Assembly: GCF_001431405.1 (NCBI RefSeq)
Contig: NZ_LDJL01000015.1
Location: 111,628-175,627, forward strand
Length of the DNA: 64,000 nt
Origin: Pseudoxanthomonas dokdonensis
GTDB lineage: Bacteria > Pseudomonadota > Gammaproteobacteria > Xanthomonadales > Xanthomonadaceae
Reading direction: 5' to 3'
In this document: positions 37,965-46,417 of the stretch, piece after piece
Position numbering within the stretch: the stretch's first letter is position 1
Layout of the letters: the number at the start of each line of letters is the position of its first letter
Notes under the pieces: model-generated
What the model saw: only the letters and a program-made list of their open reading frames with translations
What the model was told of the DNA's origin: nothing
Databases searched by the model: none
Made by a program: the position numbers and the translations under genes

Positions 37965-38183
37965 TCAGCCATTGATGCCGTGTGGCTGGATCACGCCGGT
38001 ATAGATCCCAAGGATGACCAGCAGAATGAGGCCGACCGACAACGCGATGCGACGGGTCAGGGCGTTGACGGTGCGTTTGCTTTGTCCCTTGTCGACCAGC
38101 AGGTAATACAGGCCGGCGCCGAGGTTCCACAGAATCAGGATCAGGAACGCAATGATGAGCAAGGTTTTGAGCGAGTCGTTCAT
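37965..38183 (-). CDS. DUF2909 twin-transmembrane protein
   Basis: 72 residues with two membrane helices (about 8-29 and 47-67) joined by the conserved loop LVDKGQSKRTVNALTRRIALS, diagnostic of DUF2909. Members are usually found in cytochrome oxidase loci, often on the opposite strand as here, but have no assigned function. Start ATG at 38183 (MNDSLKTLL) has GAGGGCATC ahead. It is divergent from the SURF1 gene. Confidence 0.85.
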   Translation of the reverse strand: MNDSLKTLLIIAFLILILWNLGAGLYYLLVDKGQSKRTVNALTRRIALSVGLILLVILGIYTGVIQPHGING

Positions 38184-38299
38184 GATGCCCTCGGTGGCGG
38201 TGGGACGATGATGGCGACATTATCGCAGCGATGGCTGCCGGCCGGGGCGATGCCGGGCGGACGACGCCGCTGCAGTGGCCTGGCAGCGGGCGACCGCGC

Positions 38300-39061
38300 A
38301 TGAGCCGGCGAACAATGCCGCTGGCGGTGGGCTGGTTGCTGGCCGCCCTGGTCATCGTCGGCTTCTGCATGCTCGGCAACTGGCAACTGCATCGCGCCAG
38401 CCAGAAACAGGCGATGCTGGCAGACGCGCAACAGGTGCTGAGCCGGCGCGTGGCACTGCCGCTGACCGCGGCCAATGATGCCCAACGAGCGACCCGCTAC
38501 GACTGGAGCAGCGGCACGGTTGCTCTGTTGCCGACCCCGGTATTCCTCGACAACCGCATCCACGAGGGAAGGCCCGGGGTACAGCTGTATTGCCTGGCAC
38601 GGCCCAGTGGGCAGTCGTTCGTGATGCTGATCGATGCCGGCTGGCTGCCATTGGGCGATCAACGCGCGTTGCCGGACGTGCGCTGCCCGACCGGGGCGGA
38701 GCTGACGTTGCGGGGCCTGCTGGCACCGCCGCCGGCGGCTGGCATGACCCGTTGGCTGGCCAGTCCGACGCAGCAGGATCAGCAGCGCCATCTGGTCACC
38801 CATATCGATGTGCGCGCGATCGGTGCGCGGCTTGCGCCCGGCATGGCGGTGGCGCCGCGGGTGCTGCGCCTGGATCCGGCGCTGCGGGTTGGTGGGCTGC
38901 CCGCGGATGCCCGCCGCGATCTGGAGATCCTGCCCAATACGATCCCGCCACAACGCCACCTGGGCTATGCCGTGCAGTGGTTCGGACTGGCGCTGGCGGT
39001 GTTGATCACCGCACTGCTGCTGAGCTGGCGCGGACGCCGCGCGCGACAGAGGGCGCATTGA
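38300..39061 (+). CDS. SURF1 family cytochrome oxidase biogenesis protein
   Basis: 253 residues with a membrane helix at each end (about 6-25 and 222-242) and a soluble periplasmic part, the SURF1 layout. Motifs: FCMLGNWQLHRASQKQAML after helix 1, TPVFLDNRIHEGRPGVQ, VLIDAGWLP-type segment (MLIDAGWLPLGDQR) and HLGYAVQWFGLALAV in the last helix. SURF1 aids heme A insertion in subunit I. Start at 38300 is used because the first helix begins there; a longer frame to 38231 has no ribosome site. Confidence 0.92.
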   Translation: MSRRTMPLAVGWLLAALVIVGFCMLGNWQLHRASQKQAMLADAQQVLSRRVALPLTAANDAQRATRYDWSSGTVALLPTPVFLDNRIHEGRPGVQLYCLARPSGQSFVMLIDAGWLPLGDQRALPDVRCPTGAELTLRGLLAPPPAAGMTRWLASPTQQDQQRHLVTHIDVRAIGARLAPGMAVAPRVLRLDPALRVGGLPADARRDLEILPNTIPPQRHLGYAVQWFGLALAVLITALLLSWRGRRARQRAH

Positions 39062-39087
39062 ATGGCTGCGCGTGAGAAAATGCCGGA

Positions 39088-39660
39088 ATGAATTCTTCCA
39101 TTCCCGACCCCGCCCGGACCCGGCGCGGCCGCTGGATGCTGGTGGCGCTGTTCGTGCTGTTCTTCGGCAGCATGGCCGGGGCCGGCGTCCTGCGTTTTGC
39201 CGGCTGGCAACCTGCCGGACACAAGAACCATGGGCAGCTGCTGCAACCGCCGGCCGACGTGCGCCTGTTGCGGCCCATGCAACAGGACGGCAGCCCTTAC
39301 AGCTGGCGCGTGGAACAGCGCATCTGGCGCATCGTGGCCGCGCCGCCGGCCGGCTGCGGCGCCGACTGCGACACGTTGGCCAGGGATCTGGATACCGTGT
39401 GGAGGCTGTTCGGACATAACGCCGACAAGGTCGAGATCCTGTGGCTGGGACCGTGGCCGGCGTCCGCGCGCAAGCCGGATTCGCTGCATCTTCTGGCCAG
39501 CGATGATGCATTGCGTAGCGCCTTGCCCGCTGTCGACGATCCGGCCGGAGTGCCGGTCTACGTGATCGATCCCAACGGCTTCGTCATCCTGCGCTACGCC
39601 CCGGGCTTCGACCCGGCCGACCTGCGCACCGACGTCGCCAAGCTGCTGAAACTAATATGA
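39088..39660 (+). CDS. SCO-like thioredoxin-fold membrane protein of the cox locus
   Basis: 190 residues: one membrane helix (about 17-36), then a domain that ends VPVYVIDPNGFVILRYAPGFDP, a thioredoxin/SCO-type segment. A CxxxC pair is present (Cys90-Gly-Ala-Asp-Cys94), as in SCO copper chaperones, but the His that normally precedes the YLIDP strand is missing (VDDPAGVPVYVIDP). Two His lie near the membrane (GHKNHG). It sits between SURF1 and ctaA, so a role in CuA maturation or thiol reduction of CoxB is plausible. Start ATG at 39088 is the first after the SURF1 stop. Confidence 0.7.
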   Translation: MNSSIPDPARTRRGRWMLVALFVLFFGSMAGAGVLRFAGWQPAGHKNHGQLLQPPADVRLLRPMQQDGSPYSWRVEQRIWRIVAAPPAGCGADCDTLARDLDTVWRLFGHNADKVEILWLGPWPASARKPDSLHLLASDDALRSALPAVDDPAGVPVYVIDPNGFVILRYAPGFDPADLRTDVAKLLKLI

Positions 39661-39673
39661 GTGCGCCACCGCG

Positions 39674-40819
39674 ATGAACGCTTACTCCCGGCCTTCGGTC
39701 TACCGTCATTTCCACCGCATCGCCTGGCTTGCGGCTGGTCTGGCCCTGTGCGTGATCGTGTTCGGCGCATTCGTGCGCCTGTCCAACGCCGGCCTCAGCT
39801 GCCCAGACTGGCCGACCTGCTACGGACGCGCCGCATGGCCGTCGGCGGCCCAGGACGTCAATGATCACGCGGCGTCGGCGATCCGTCCGTTCGAAACCCA
39901 CAAGGCCTGGCGCGAACAGGTCCATCGCCACCTGGCCGCCACCCTCGGCATGCTGGTGCTGCTGCTGTCACTGCTGGCGGCGCGCAAACGACGCTGGGGC
40001 ATTGCCCAGATCCTGGCCGCCGCCGCGCTCGTCGGCTGCGGCATTCCGCTGTACATGCATGGCGAGCACATGGCCGCATCGCTGCTGGCGATTGCCGGCG
40101 AAGCGATCCTGCTGGCGGCGGCGATGCGCTGGTCGAACAGTGATCTTGCCCGGGTCGCCGCGTTGACCCTGGCGGTGATCATCTTCCAGGCCCTGCTGGG
40201 TATGTGGACGGTCACCTGGCTGCTCAAGCCGATCGTCGTGATGGGCCATCTGCTTGGCGGCCTGACCACATTCGCGCTGCTGGTGTGGATGGCCTGGCGC
40301 GCGACCGACATGCCAATCACGCTGGCCGATGCGCGCGCCCTGCGGCGCTGGCTGATCGGTGGCCTGTGCCTGCTGGCGTTGCAGATTGCCCTGGGTGGCT
40401 GGGTCAGTGCCAATTACGCGGCGTTGTCGTGTGGACTGGATTTCCCCAAGTGCGTGGGCCAGTGGTGGCCGCCAACCAACTTCAGCGAAGGCTTCGTGTT
40501 GTGGCGTGGGGTTGGCGTTGATTACGAAGGTGGGGTGCTCGATGGCGCGTCGCGCATCGCCATCCAGATGGCCCACCGGATGGTGGCGGTAGTGCTGGCG
40601 GTGTATCTGCTGGCGCTGGCGTGGCGGCTGCTGCGCACGCCAAGCATGCGTGGCTGGGCGGTGGCGCTGGCGTTGCTGGTGTGTGGCCAGGTCACCCTTG
40701 GCATCCTCAACGTCAAGCTGAGCCTGCCGTTGCCGATCGCGGTGGCGCACAACGCCGGCGCCGCGCTGCTGTTGTTCACCCTGATCACCCTGGTGGCGCG
40801 CCTGCGCCGGCCGGACTGA
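39674..40819 (+). CDS. ctaA: Heme A synthase
   Basis: 381 residues with eight membrane helices. Oxidises the C8 methyl of heme O to make heme A. Visible: [22 protein letters not shown] after helix 1 with the extracellular Cys pair, a His-rich helix ([13 protein letters not shown]), [12 protein letters not shown], a second Cys pair loop ([10 protein letters not shown]) and [12 protein letters not shown], all heme-ligand segments in the expected order. Start ATG at 39674. One base separates its stop from ctaB, so the two heme-modifying enzymes are translated from the same message. Confidence 0.95.
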   Translation: MNAYSRPSVYRHFHRIAWLAAGLALCVIVFGAFVRLSNAGLSCPDWPTCYGRAAWPSAAQDVNDHAASAIRPFETHKAWREQVHRHLAATLGMLVLLLSLLAARKRRWGIAQILAAAALVGCGIPLYMHGEHMAASLLAIAGEAILLAAAMRWSNSDLARVAALTLAVIIFQALLGMWTVTWLLKPIVVMGHLLGGLTTFALLVWMAWRATDMPITLADARALRRWLIGGLCLLALQIALGGWVSANYAALSCGLDFPKCVGQWWPPTNFSEGFVLWRGVGVDYEGGVLDGASRIAIQMAHRMVAVVLAVYLLALAWRLLRTPSMRGWAVALALLVCGQVTLGILNVKLSLPLPIAVAHNAGAALLLFTLITLVARLRRPD

Positions 40820-40820
40820 C

Positions 40821-41732
40821 ATGGCCTTTCCCTTGCGCCAGTACTGGTCACTGACCAAGCCACGGGTGGTGGCGTTGATCGTCTTCACCGCGCTGGTCGG
40901 GATGCTGCTGGCCATCGATGGCGCGCCTAGCTGGGAGCAGGTCCGTCGCGGCGTGATCGGCTTCATCGGCATCTGGCTGGCCGCGGCCAGTGCGGCGGCG
41001 ATCAACCAGCTGCTGGATTCGCGCATCGACGCCAAGATGGCGCGCACCTCATGGCGTCCGCTGGTGGTCGGCGAGGTCAAGCCATGGCAGGCATTGCTGT
41101 TTGCACTGGTGCTGGCGGCATTGTCGATGCTGCTGCTGGTGCTCTGGGTCAACACCATCACCGCGGTGCTGACGTTTGCCTCACTGATTGGCTACGCGCT
41201 GGTCTATACCGGCTTCCTCAAGCGGGCCACGCCACAGAACATCGTCATCGGCGGCGTCGCCGGCGCCGCGCCGCCATTGCTGGGCTGGTCGACGATGACC
41301 GGCATGACCGGCGAATGGGACTGGGCGCATGCGCTGTTGCTGGTGCTGATCATCTTCGTCTGGACGCCGCCGCATTTCTGGGCGCTGGCGATATTCCGCC
41401 GCGAAGACTACGCGCGCGCGCTGGTGCCGATGCTGCCGGTGACTCACGGCGTGACCTATACCCGCTGGCAGATCCTGTTCTACACCGTGCTGCTGGTCGA
41501 AATCACCGCATTGCCGGTGGTGTTCGGCATGAGCGGGCTGTTCTATCTGGGCGGCGCACTGGTACTGGGTGCGGTGTTCCTGTGGTACGCGTGGCGCCTG
41601 CTGGATCCGCCGGATGATTACTTCCCGATGCGGGTATTCAACTATTCAATCGTCTATCTGATGGCACTGTTCGCGTTCCTGCTGGTCGATCACTGGTTGC
41701 TGCCGTTCACCGACATCACCCGCCTGCGGTAG
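40821..41732 (+). CDS. ctaB: Protoheme IX farnesyltransferase (heme O synthase)
   Basis: 303 residues, about nine membrane helices, UbiA superfamily. The first aspartate-rich site is [20 protein letters not shown] and a second region [28 protein letters not shown] follows; [17 protein letters not shown] is diagnostic for CyoE/CtaB. It transfers farnesyl to protoheme, the step before CtaA. The gene ends the oxidase block; the convergent phosphatase gene stops five bases later. Confidence 0.96.
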   Translation: MAFPLRQYWSLTKPRVVALIVFTALVGMLLAIDGAPSWEQVRRGVIGFIGIWLAAASAAAINQLLDSRIDAKMARTSWRPLVVGEVKPWQALLFALVLAALSMLLLVLWVNTITAVLTFASLIGYALVYTGFLKRATPQNIVIGGVAGAAPPLLGWSTMTGMTGEWDWAHALLLVLIIFVWTPPHFWALAIFRREDYARALVPMLPVTHGVTYTRWQILFYTVLLVEITALPVVFGMSGLFYLGGALVLGAVFLWYAWRLLDPPDDYFPMRVFNYSIVYLMALFAFLLVDHWLLPFTDITRLR

Positions 41733-41737
41733 TCGTT

Positions 41738-42256
41738 CTAGGGCTGAATCGGCGGTAGTCCAAGGCGCTGGCGCACGATCGGCTCCAGTGAGCCAAGACC
41801 CGCGGCTTTACCTCGTCGCAGCGCAGATTCGGCATCTTCGCCGGGCTTTTCCGCAGCGATCAGGGCCAGCAGTGCACCAACCCGGTTGCCGCTGGCACAG
41901 TGCAGCAGTATCGGCCCCTGGCTGTCATCGAGCAGGCGTTGCAACGCGCGCGCATTGCCGTTGTTGATGTCCTCCGCGGAGCCGATTGGCAGGCTCACGT
42001 ACTGCATGCCCAATGCCGGCACGATGCTGGCTTCATCGATGCCGCGTTCTTCTTCCGGCGCGCGCAGGTCGATGACGGTGGCCACTCCCTTGCCCGCCAG
42101 ATCCCGCAGTTGCGCGGCGCTGGGTTGGCCGCCGGTATACAGACCTGGCTGCAGCAGCGTGGGTTGGGACGCCGGCAGGTTGGCGCTGGCAGCGAGCAGG
42201 CACAGCAGCAGCCACCAGGGCCGCAGACGTATCCGGGTTTGATCTGTGTGGCTCAT
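41738..42256 (-). CDS. Exported DUF442-like cysteine phosphatase family protein
   Basis: 172 residues. A signal peptide or N-terminal anchor (about 12-30) precedes a domain with LYTGGQPSAAQLRDLAGKGVATVIDLR, the opening of DUF442/beta-lactamase-hydrolase-like phosphatases. The putative P-loop is LLHCASGNRVGAL with Cys120 and Arg125, four residues apart rather than the five of classic tyrosine phosphatases; the shorter loop is what I recall for this family. An Asp-containing strand (VIDLRAPEEE) lies upstream. It follows dnaG by 14 bases on the same strand, the place where rpoD is often found. Substrate unknown. Confidence 0.8.
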   Translation of the reverse strand: MSHTDQTRIRLRPWWLLLCLLAASANLPASQPTLLQPGLYTGGQPSAAQLRDLAGKGVATVIDLRAPEEERGIDEASIVPALGMQYVSLPIGSAEDINNGNARALQRLLDDSQGPILLHCASGNRVGALLALIAAEKPGEDAESALRRGKAAGLGSLEPIVRQRLGLPPIQP

Positions 42257-42270
42257 GTCTTCACCTTGGC

Positions 42271-44001
42271 TCAGCGGTGGCTGGCGCGTGCCTGCAACAG
42301 CATGCGCAGTTCGTATTTGTCGGCATCGTCCAAACCGGTCGCGCGACCTTTTTCCTGCAACTCTTCCAATCGTTGCTGCAGCAACTGGCGCTCCATCTGC
42401 TGGATCGCGTCGAGCAACTCGTCACGCCAGTTTTCGATGTCACCGGGGATCTCCTGCATCGCCAGCCTGTGCAGGGCATCCCACTCCTGTCGGTCGGCGA
42501 AATGCTCGAGCAATGCGCCGGTGGTGATGTCCGGCCGCTGCTGGACGATATCCAGCAGTTCCAGCAACAGCTCCATACCGGGCAGGCGCAGGCCGGCGAA
42601 TGCGAACGGCGGCTGCAGGCTCAGCGCCAGCGCCGGATGATGCAGCAGGCGGACGATGGCACTGCGTACCAGACTGGGTTTATTGGCCGGATTCTGCGGC
42701 TTGCGGCTGATCCGTGGTGGTGGCGCAGCTGGACGGTTGCGCGACGGGTCGCCCATCCCGGTCAGTTCACCCAGCCGCAGCCGCATCAGATCCGCGAATG
42801 CGCCGTCGGGTATCTGCGCCAGCAGCGGCTTGGCGCGCTCGGCCAGGCGTGCCTTGCCGTCCAGCGTGCCCAGGCGGATGTCCTTGCCGATTTCATTGAA
42901 GAAGAACTCCGACAGCGGCATCGCCTGTTGCAGGCGCGCATCGAAACCGGCCACGCCCTCCTTGCGGACGATGCTGTCCGGGTCCTCGCCATCAGGCAGG
43001 AACAGGAAGAAACCCTGGCGGCCGTCCTTCATCCGCGGCAGCACCGATTCCAGCGCCCGCCATGCCGCGCGCTGGCCGGCGGCATCGCCGTCAAAACAGA
43101 AGTACACATCCGGTGCATTGCGGAACAGCAGCTCGGCGTGTTCCGGCGTGGTCGCGGTGCCGAGCGTGGCCACCGCCTGCGGCACCCCGAACTGGAACAG
43201 CGAGACCACGTCCATATAGCCTTCGACCACGATCAGCCGGGTGATCTTCTGGTTGGCCTGGCGTACCTGCCACAGGCCGTACAGTTCGCGACCCTTGTGG
43301 AACAACGCGGTTTCTGGCGAATTGAGGTATTTCGGGCCGTCGTCCTTGTCCAGCACGCGGCCGCCAAACGCGATCACGCGGCCACGCCGATCATGGATCG
43401 GGAACATCACCCGGTCGCGGAACTTGTCATAGACATGGCCGCGATCATTCTTCGAATACAAGCCAGCGCGGTCCAGCAGCTTGTGCCGGCGCTCGTCGGT
43501 CCCCAGTGCGTCCTTCAGCGCCGAATAGCCATCCGGTGCATAGCCGATCGAGAACTGCTGGCGGATGTTCTGATCGACGCCACGCTGGTCCAGATAGGCC
43601 TTGGCCTTGTCACTGCCGGCCAGCTGCTTTTCGAAGAAGCGGCTGGCCGCATCCAGTGCCGCGTACAGCTCGCGGCTGTCGCTGTTCTGATTGCGCTGCT
43701 GGGTTTCGCGCGGCACTTCCATGCCGTTGCGGCGCGCCAGCTCCTCGACCGCGTCCAGGAACTCCAGCTTGTCGTAGTTCATCAGGAACGACAGCGCGGT
43801 GCCGTGCGCGCCGCAGCCAAAACAGTGATAGAACTGCTTGGTCGGTGACACCGTGAACGATGGCGAGCGCTCGTCGTGGAATGGACAGCAGGCCGAATAT
43901 TCCTTGCCCTGCCGTTTCAGCGGCACGCGCGCGCCGACCACCTCGACCACGTCGGTACGGGCCAGCAATTCGTCGATGAAAGCGTCAGGGATGCGTGCCA
44001 T
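42271..44001 (-). CDS. dnaG: DNA primase
   Basis: 576 residues. Makes RNA primers for replication. Zinc finger of CHC2 type (Cys39, His42, Cys60, Cys63 in CCPFHDE and HCFGCG), then the RNA-polymerase domain with RVIAFGGRVLD, and the TOPRIM motifs VVEGYMDVVSLFQFG and CFDGDAAGQRAAWR. The helicase-binding C-terminal domain is less conserved (about 440-576). Start ATG at 44001 gives the usual N-terminus ARIPDAFIDELLARTDVVEVV. It is 21 bases downstream of the yihY stop, on the same strand. Confidence 0.96.
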   Translation of the reverse strand: MARIPDAFIDELLARTDVVEVVGARVPLKRQGKEYSACCPFHDERSPSFTVSPTKQFYHCFGCGAHGTALSFLMNYDKLEFLDAVEELARRNGMEVPRETQQRNQNSDSRELYAALDAASRFFEKQLAGSDKAKAYLDQRGVDQNIRQQFSIGYAPDGYSALKDALGTDERRHKLLDRAGLYSKNDRGHVYDKFRDRVMFPIHDRRGRVIAFGGRVLDKDDGPKYLNSPETALFHKGRELYGLWQVRQANQKITRLIVVEGYMDVVSLFQFGVPQAVATLGTATTPEHAELLFRNAPDVYFCFDGDAAGQRAAWRALESVLPRMKDGRQGFFLFLPDGEDPDSIVRKEGVAGFDARLQQAMPLSEFFFNEIGKDIRLGTLDGKARLAERAKPLLAQIPDGAFADLMRLRLGELTGMGDPSRNRPAAPPPRISRKPQNPANKPSLVRSAIVRLLHHPALALSLQPPFAFAGLRLPGMELLLELLDIVQQRPDITTGALLEHFADRQEWDALHRLAMQEIPGDIENWRDELLDAIQQMERQLLQQRLEELQEKGRATGLDDADKYELRMLLQARASHR

Positions 44002-44022
44002 GACCGACTAGGATGCCATGCT

Positions 44023-44910
44023 TCAGGCCTGTGTCGGCGACGAATCCACGGCCGCTGCCGGGGCCGGGCGGTAGCGTTCATCAATGACCGCGGTTAGTGC
44101 CGCGCCGACAAAGAACACCAGCGTGGCGTAGTAGATCCAGACCAGCAGGATCACCAGCGTTCCCATCGTGCCGTAGGCGCTGCCGGGCGCGGCATGGCTG
44201 ATGTACAGGCCAATGGCATAACGGCCGAGCACGAACAGCCCGGCGGTCAGCACGCCGCCCATGAACGCCTGTGGCCACTGCACCGGCCGGTCCGGCAGAT
44301 AGTGGTACAGGAAGGCAAAGGCCAGCACGTACACCACCAGCGACATGACGTTGGCCACCACCGGCAACAGCGACGGGATCTGCGCGAACACCACCTGCAA
44401 CACCGTGCTCAGCAGCATCGAAATCAGCAGCAGGAAGCCCAGCGCCAGGACGATGCCGAACGAGAACACCCGCTTGCGCAGCCAGGCCATGATCCCGTCC
44501 AGGCGCGGCTCGTCGGTCTGGAAGATCAGGTTGAGCACGGTCTGCAGCCGGGCGAACACCGCGCTGGCGCCGACGAACAGCAGAATGGTGCTCCACAGCC
44601 CGGCCAGCGAGCCCACGCTGGGCTGGGTGTTGGCGTTCTCGATGACGGTATCGGCGACGGTCGCGGCGCCTTGCCCGGCCAGCTGGCCCAACTGGTCGAG
44701 CAGCGATTCCTGGGCGGCCGGATACAGCAGGCTGGTCAGCCACAGCAGCAGGACCAGCAGCGGTGCCAGCGACAGCAGGGCGAAGAACGCCAGCGAGGCC
44801 GCCTGGGTAATCAGGTCGGCACTGATGAAGCGATCGATGAAGGCGGCGGGAAGACTGCGCTGCCAGCGTTGCTGGAGCGCTAGCAGGACGGGCGGAAGCT
44901 GCAAGGGCAT
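44023..44910 (-). CDS. YihY/BrkB family inner-membrane protein
   Basis: 295 residues with six membrane helices. Diagnostic segments: TQAASLAFFALLSLAPLLVLLLW at the N-terminus and YGTMGTLVILLVWIYYATLVFFVGAALTAV near the C-terminus, followed by a hydrophilic tail. The family was once called ribonuclease BN by mistake; its real function is not settled. Start ATG at 44910. It lies between a GNAT gene and dnaG on the same strand. Confidence 0.9.
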   Translation of the reverse strand: MPLQLPPVLLALQQRWQRSLPAAFIDRFISADLITQAASLAFFALLSLAPLLVLLLWLTSLLYPAAQESLLDQLGQLAGQGAATVADTVIENANTQPSVGSLAGLWSTILLFVGASAVFARLQTVLNLIFQTDEPRLDGIMAWLRKRVFSFGIVLALGFLLLISMLLSTVLQVVFAQIPSLLPVVANVMSLVVYVLAFAFLYHYLPDRPVQWPQAFMGGVLTAGLFVLGRYAIGLYISHAAPGSAYGTMGTLVILLVWIYYATLVFFVGAALTAVIDERYRPAPAAAVDSSPTQA

Positions 44911-44980
44911 GGTACCGGGCGGGGACGGTGGAACACCGCCCCAGCATGCCAGAGCAGGCGCCAGCGCTGCGTGACAGCGC

Positions 44981-45481
44981 TTAGTCGATGGGTTGCCCCG
45001 CCAACCCCCGCAAGGCGTCGCCGGTCAAGCGTTGTACCGTCCATTCCTGCAGGCCGATCGCACCAATGCGGCGGTAAAAGCCGATCGCCGGGGCATTCCA
45101 GTCCAGTACCGACCACTCAAAGCGGCCATAGCCGCGCTGCACCGCCAGCCGTGCCAGATGGATCATCAGCCGCTTGCCGATGCCCTGGCCGCGCAACGCC
45201 GGACGCACATATAGATCTTCCAGATACAGGCCAGGTTGCGCCAGGAAGGTGGAAAAGTTGCGGAAAAAAAGCGCAAAACCGGCTGGCTTGCCATCGACTT
45301 CGGCGATCAGCACTTCCGCCGCCGGCTGCGGACCGAACAGCTGTTCGGTCAGGCCCGCTTCGGTCGCGACCACTTCATGCGCCAGCTGTTCGTATTCGCC
45401 CAGCTCACGGATGAAGGCCAGGATCTGCCCCGCGTCCTCCACGCGCGCCTGGCGGATGCGGATATCGACGGCGTTACCCAT
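44981..45481 (-). CDS. GNAT family N-acetyltransferase
   Basis: 166 residues, complete GNAT fold. Acetyl-CoA motif A is YVRPALRGQGIGKRLMIHLA near 95-115; the N-terminal RIRQARVEDAGQILAFIRELGEYEQL and the C-terminal WSVLDWNAPAIGFYRRIGAI resemble the diamine/thialysine acetyltransferase (SAT-like) group. The substrate cannot be fixed from sequence. It stops 70 bases before the yihY start and begins eight bases past the yqeY stop, so it belongs to the rpsU-dnaG transcript. Confidence 0.88.
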   Translation of the reverse strand: MGNAVDIRIRQARVEDAGQILAFIRELGEYEQLAHEVVATEAGLTEQLFGPQPAAEVLIAEVDGKPAGFALFFRNFSTFLAQPGLYLEDLYVRPALRGQGIGKRLMIHLARLAVQRGYGRFEWSVLDWNAPAIGFYRRIGAIGLQEWTVQRLTGDALRGLAGQPID

Positions 45482-45488
45482 GGCCGGA

Positions 45489-45935
45489 TCAGGCGCTGAA
45501 GGATTTCTTGATCAGCGCCGAGACCTGACCCATGTCGGCCTGGCCAGCCAGGCGCGGCTTGAGTACGCCCATCAGCTTGCCCATGTCGGCTGGGCCGCTG
45601 GCGCCGGTTTCGGCGATGGCGGCGTCGATGGCGGCCTGGATCTCGGCTTCGCCTAGCTTGGCCGGCAGGTAGTGTTCGATGACCGCGATCTCGTCGCGCT
45701 CGATGACGGCCAGATCCTCGCGGCCGGCGGCTTCGAACTGGTTCACCGAATCCTTGCGCTGCTTGACCATCTTTTCCAGCACTGCCAGTACGGCGGTGTC
45801 GTCCAGCTCGATGCGTTCATCCACTTCGCGCTGCTTGATGGCGGCATTGACCAGGCGGATGACGCCGAGGCGATGCTTGTCGCCGGCTTTCATCGCGGTC
45901 TTCATGTCATCGGTGAGCTGTTGCTTCAGGGACAT
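45489..45935 (-). CDS. GatB/YqeY domain protein
   Basis: 148 residues. MSLKQQLTDDMKTAMKAGDKHRLGVIRLVNAAIKQREVDER and the C-terminal MGKLMGVLKPRLAGQADMGQVSALIK are typical of YqeY proteins, which resemble the tRNA-binding tail of GatB. The family commonly follows rpsU, as here. The ATG at 45935 has CAGGAGAT ahead; the frame extends to 45986 but crosses the rpsU terminator. A role in tRNA-dependent amidation is assumed from homology only. Confidence 0.93.
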   Translation of the reverse strand: MSLKQQLTDDMKTAMKAGDKHRLGVIRLVNAAIKQREVDERIELDDTAVLAVLEKMVKQRKDSVNQFEAAGREDLAVIERDEIAVIEHYLPAKLGEAEIQAAIDAAIAETGASGPADMGKLMGVLKPRLAGQADMGQVSALIKKSFSA

Positions 45936-45984
45936 GTGGATCTCCTGCGGTAAGTGGGGACAGTTGCCTTGCAAAACCTGAAAC

Positions 45985-46017
45985 ACAAAAAGCCGGCGAC
46001 GCTTGCGCGTGCCGGCT
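45985..46017 (-). terminator. Intrinsic terminator/attenuator behind rpsU
   Basis: On the minus strand AGCCGGC (46017-46011) and GCCGGCT (45997-45991) pair around a smaller inner stem ACGC/GCGT; five T follow. It lies 54 bases past rpsU and before yqeY, so it probably lowers expression of the genes behind rpsU, as known for rpsU-dnaG operons. Confidence 0.75.
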
Positions 46018-46071
46018 CCGGGGCCACTTGCAGCCGGCCGGTGGCCGGACTGCCAGGACCTGCGCAGCTGC

Positions 46072-46287
46072 TCAGTACAGGCGCTGGCGCTTGGTCACAT
46101 CGCGCGAGCTGCGACGCAGCTGGCGCTTGACCGCTGCAGCCGCCTTGCGCTTGCGTTCCTGGGTCGGCTTCTCGTAAAACTCGCGCTTGCGGGTTTCGGC
46201 CAGCACGCCGGCCTTTTCGCAGGTGCGCTTGAAGCGACGGAGCGCAAATTCAAAGGGCTCGTTCTCGCGGACTTTGACGCTGGGCAT
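46072..46287 (-). CDS. rpsU: 30S ribosomal protein S21
   Basis: 71 residues: [25 protein letters not shown] followed by a basic tail ([29 protein letters not shown]). This is the full bacterial S21, which helps mRNA bind the 30S subunit. An upstream extension to 46380 is open but outside the family. First gene of the rpsU-yqeY-(GNAT-yihY)-dnaG series and divergent from tsaD, a layout conserved in many proteobacteria. Confidence 0.97.
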
Positions 46288-46378
46288 AGGTAATCTCGAA
46301 AAATTTGGGTAACGGCTCTCGGGGACAGCCGGGTAAACAACAATAGACCACATCCCGGTCAGACCGGGTGAGCCGCGC

Positions 46379-46408
46379 ATTATAGCGGCCTAGCGCGGAA
46401 AGGTGCAA
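46379..46408 (-). promoter_or_regulatory. Putative sigma-70 promoter of rpsU
   Basis: On the minus strand TTGCAC (46408-46403), 18 bases, TATAAT (46384-46379), a perfect -10 box. Start of transcription near 46372 gives a leader of about 85 bases. It lies within 10-40 bases of the divergent tsaD start, so the two genes may affect each other. Confidence 0.65.
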
Positions 46409-46417
46409 CATACACCC

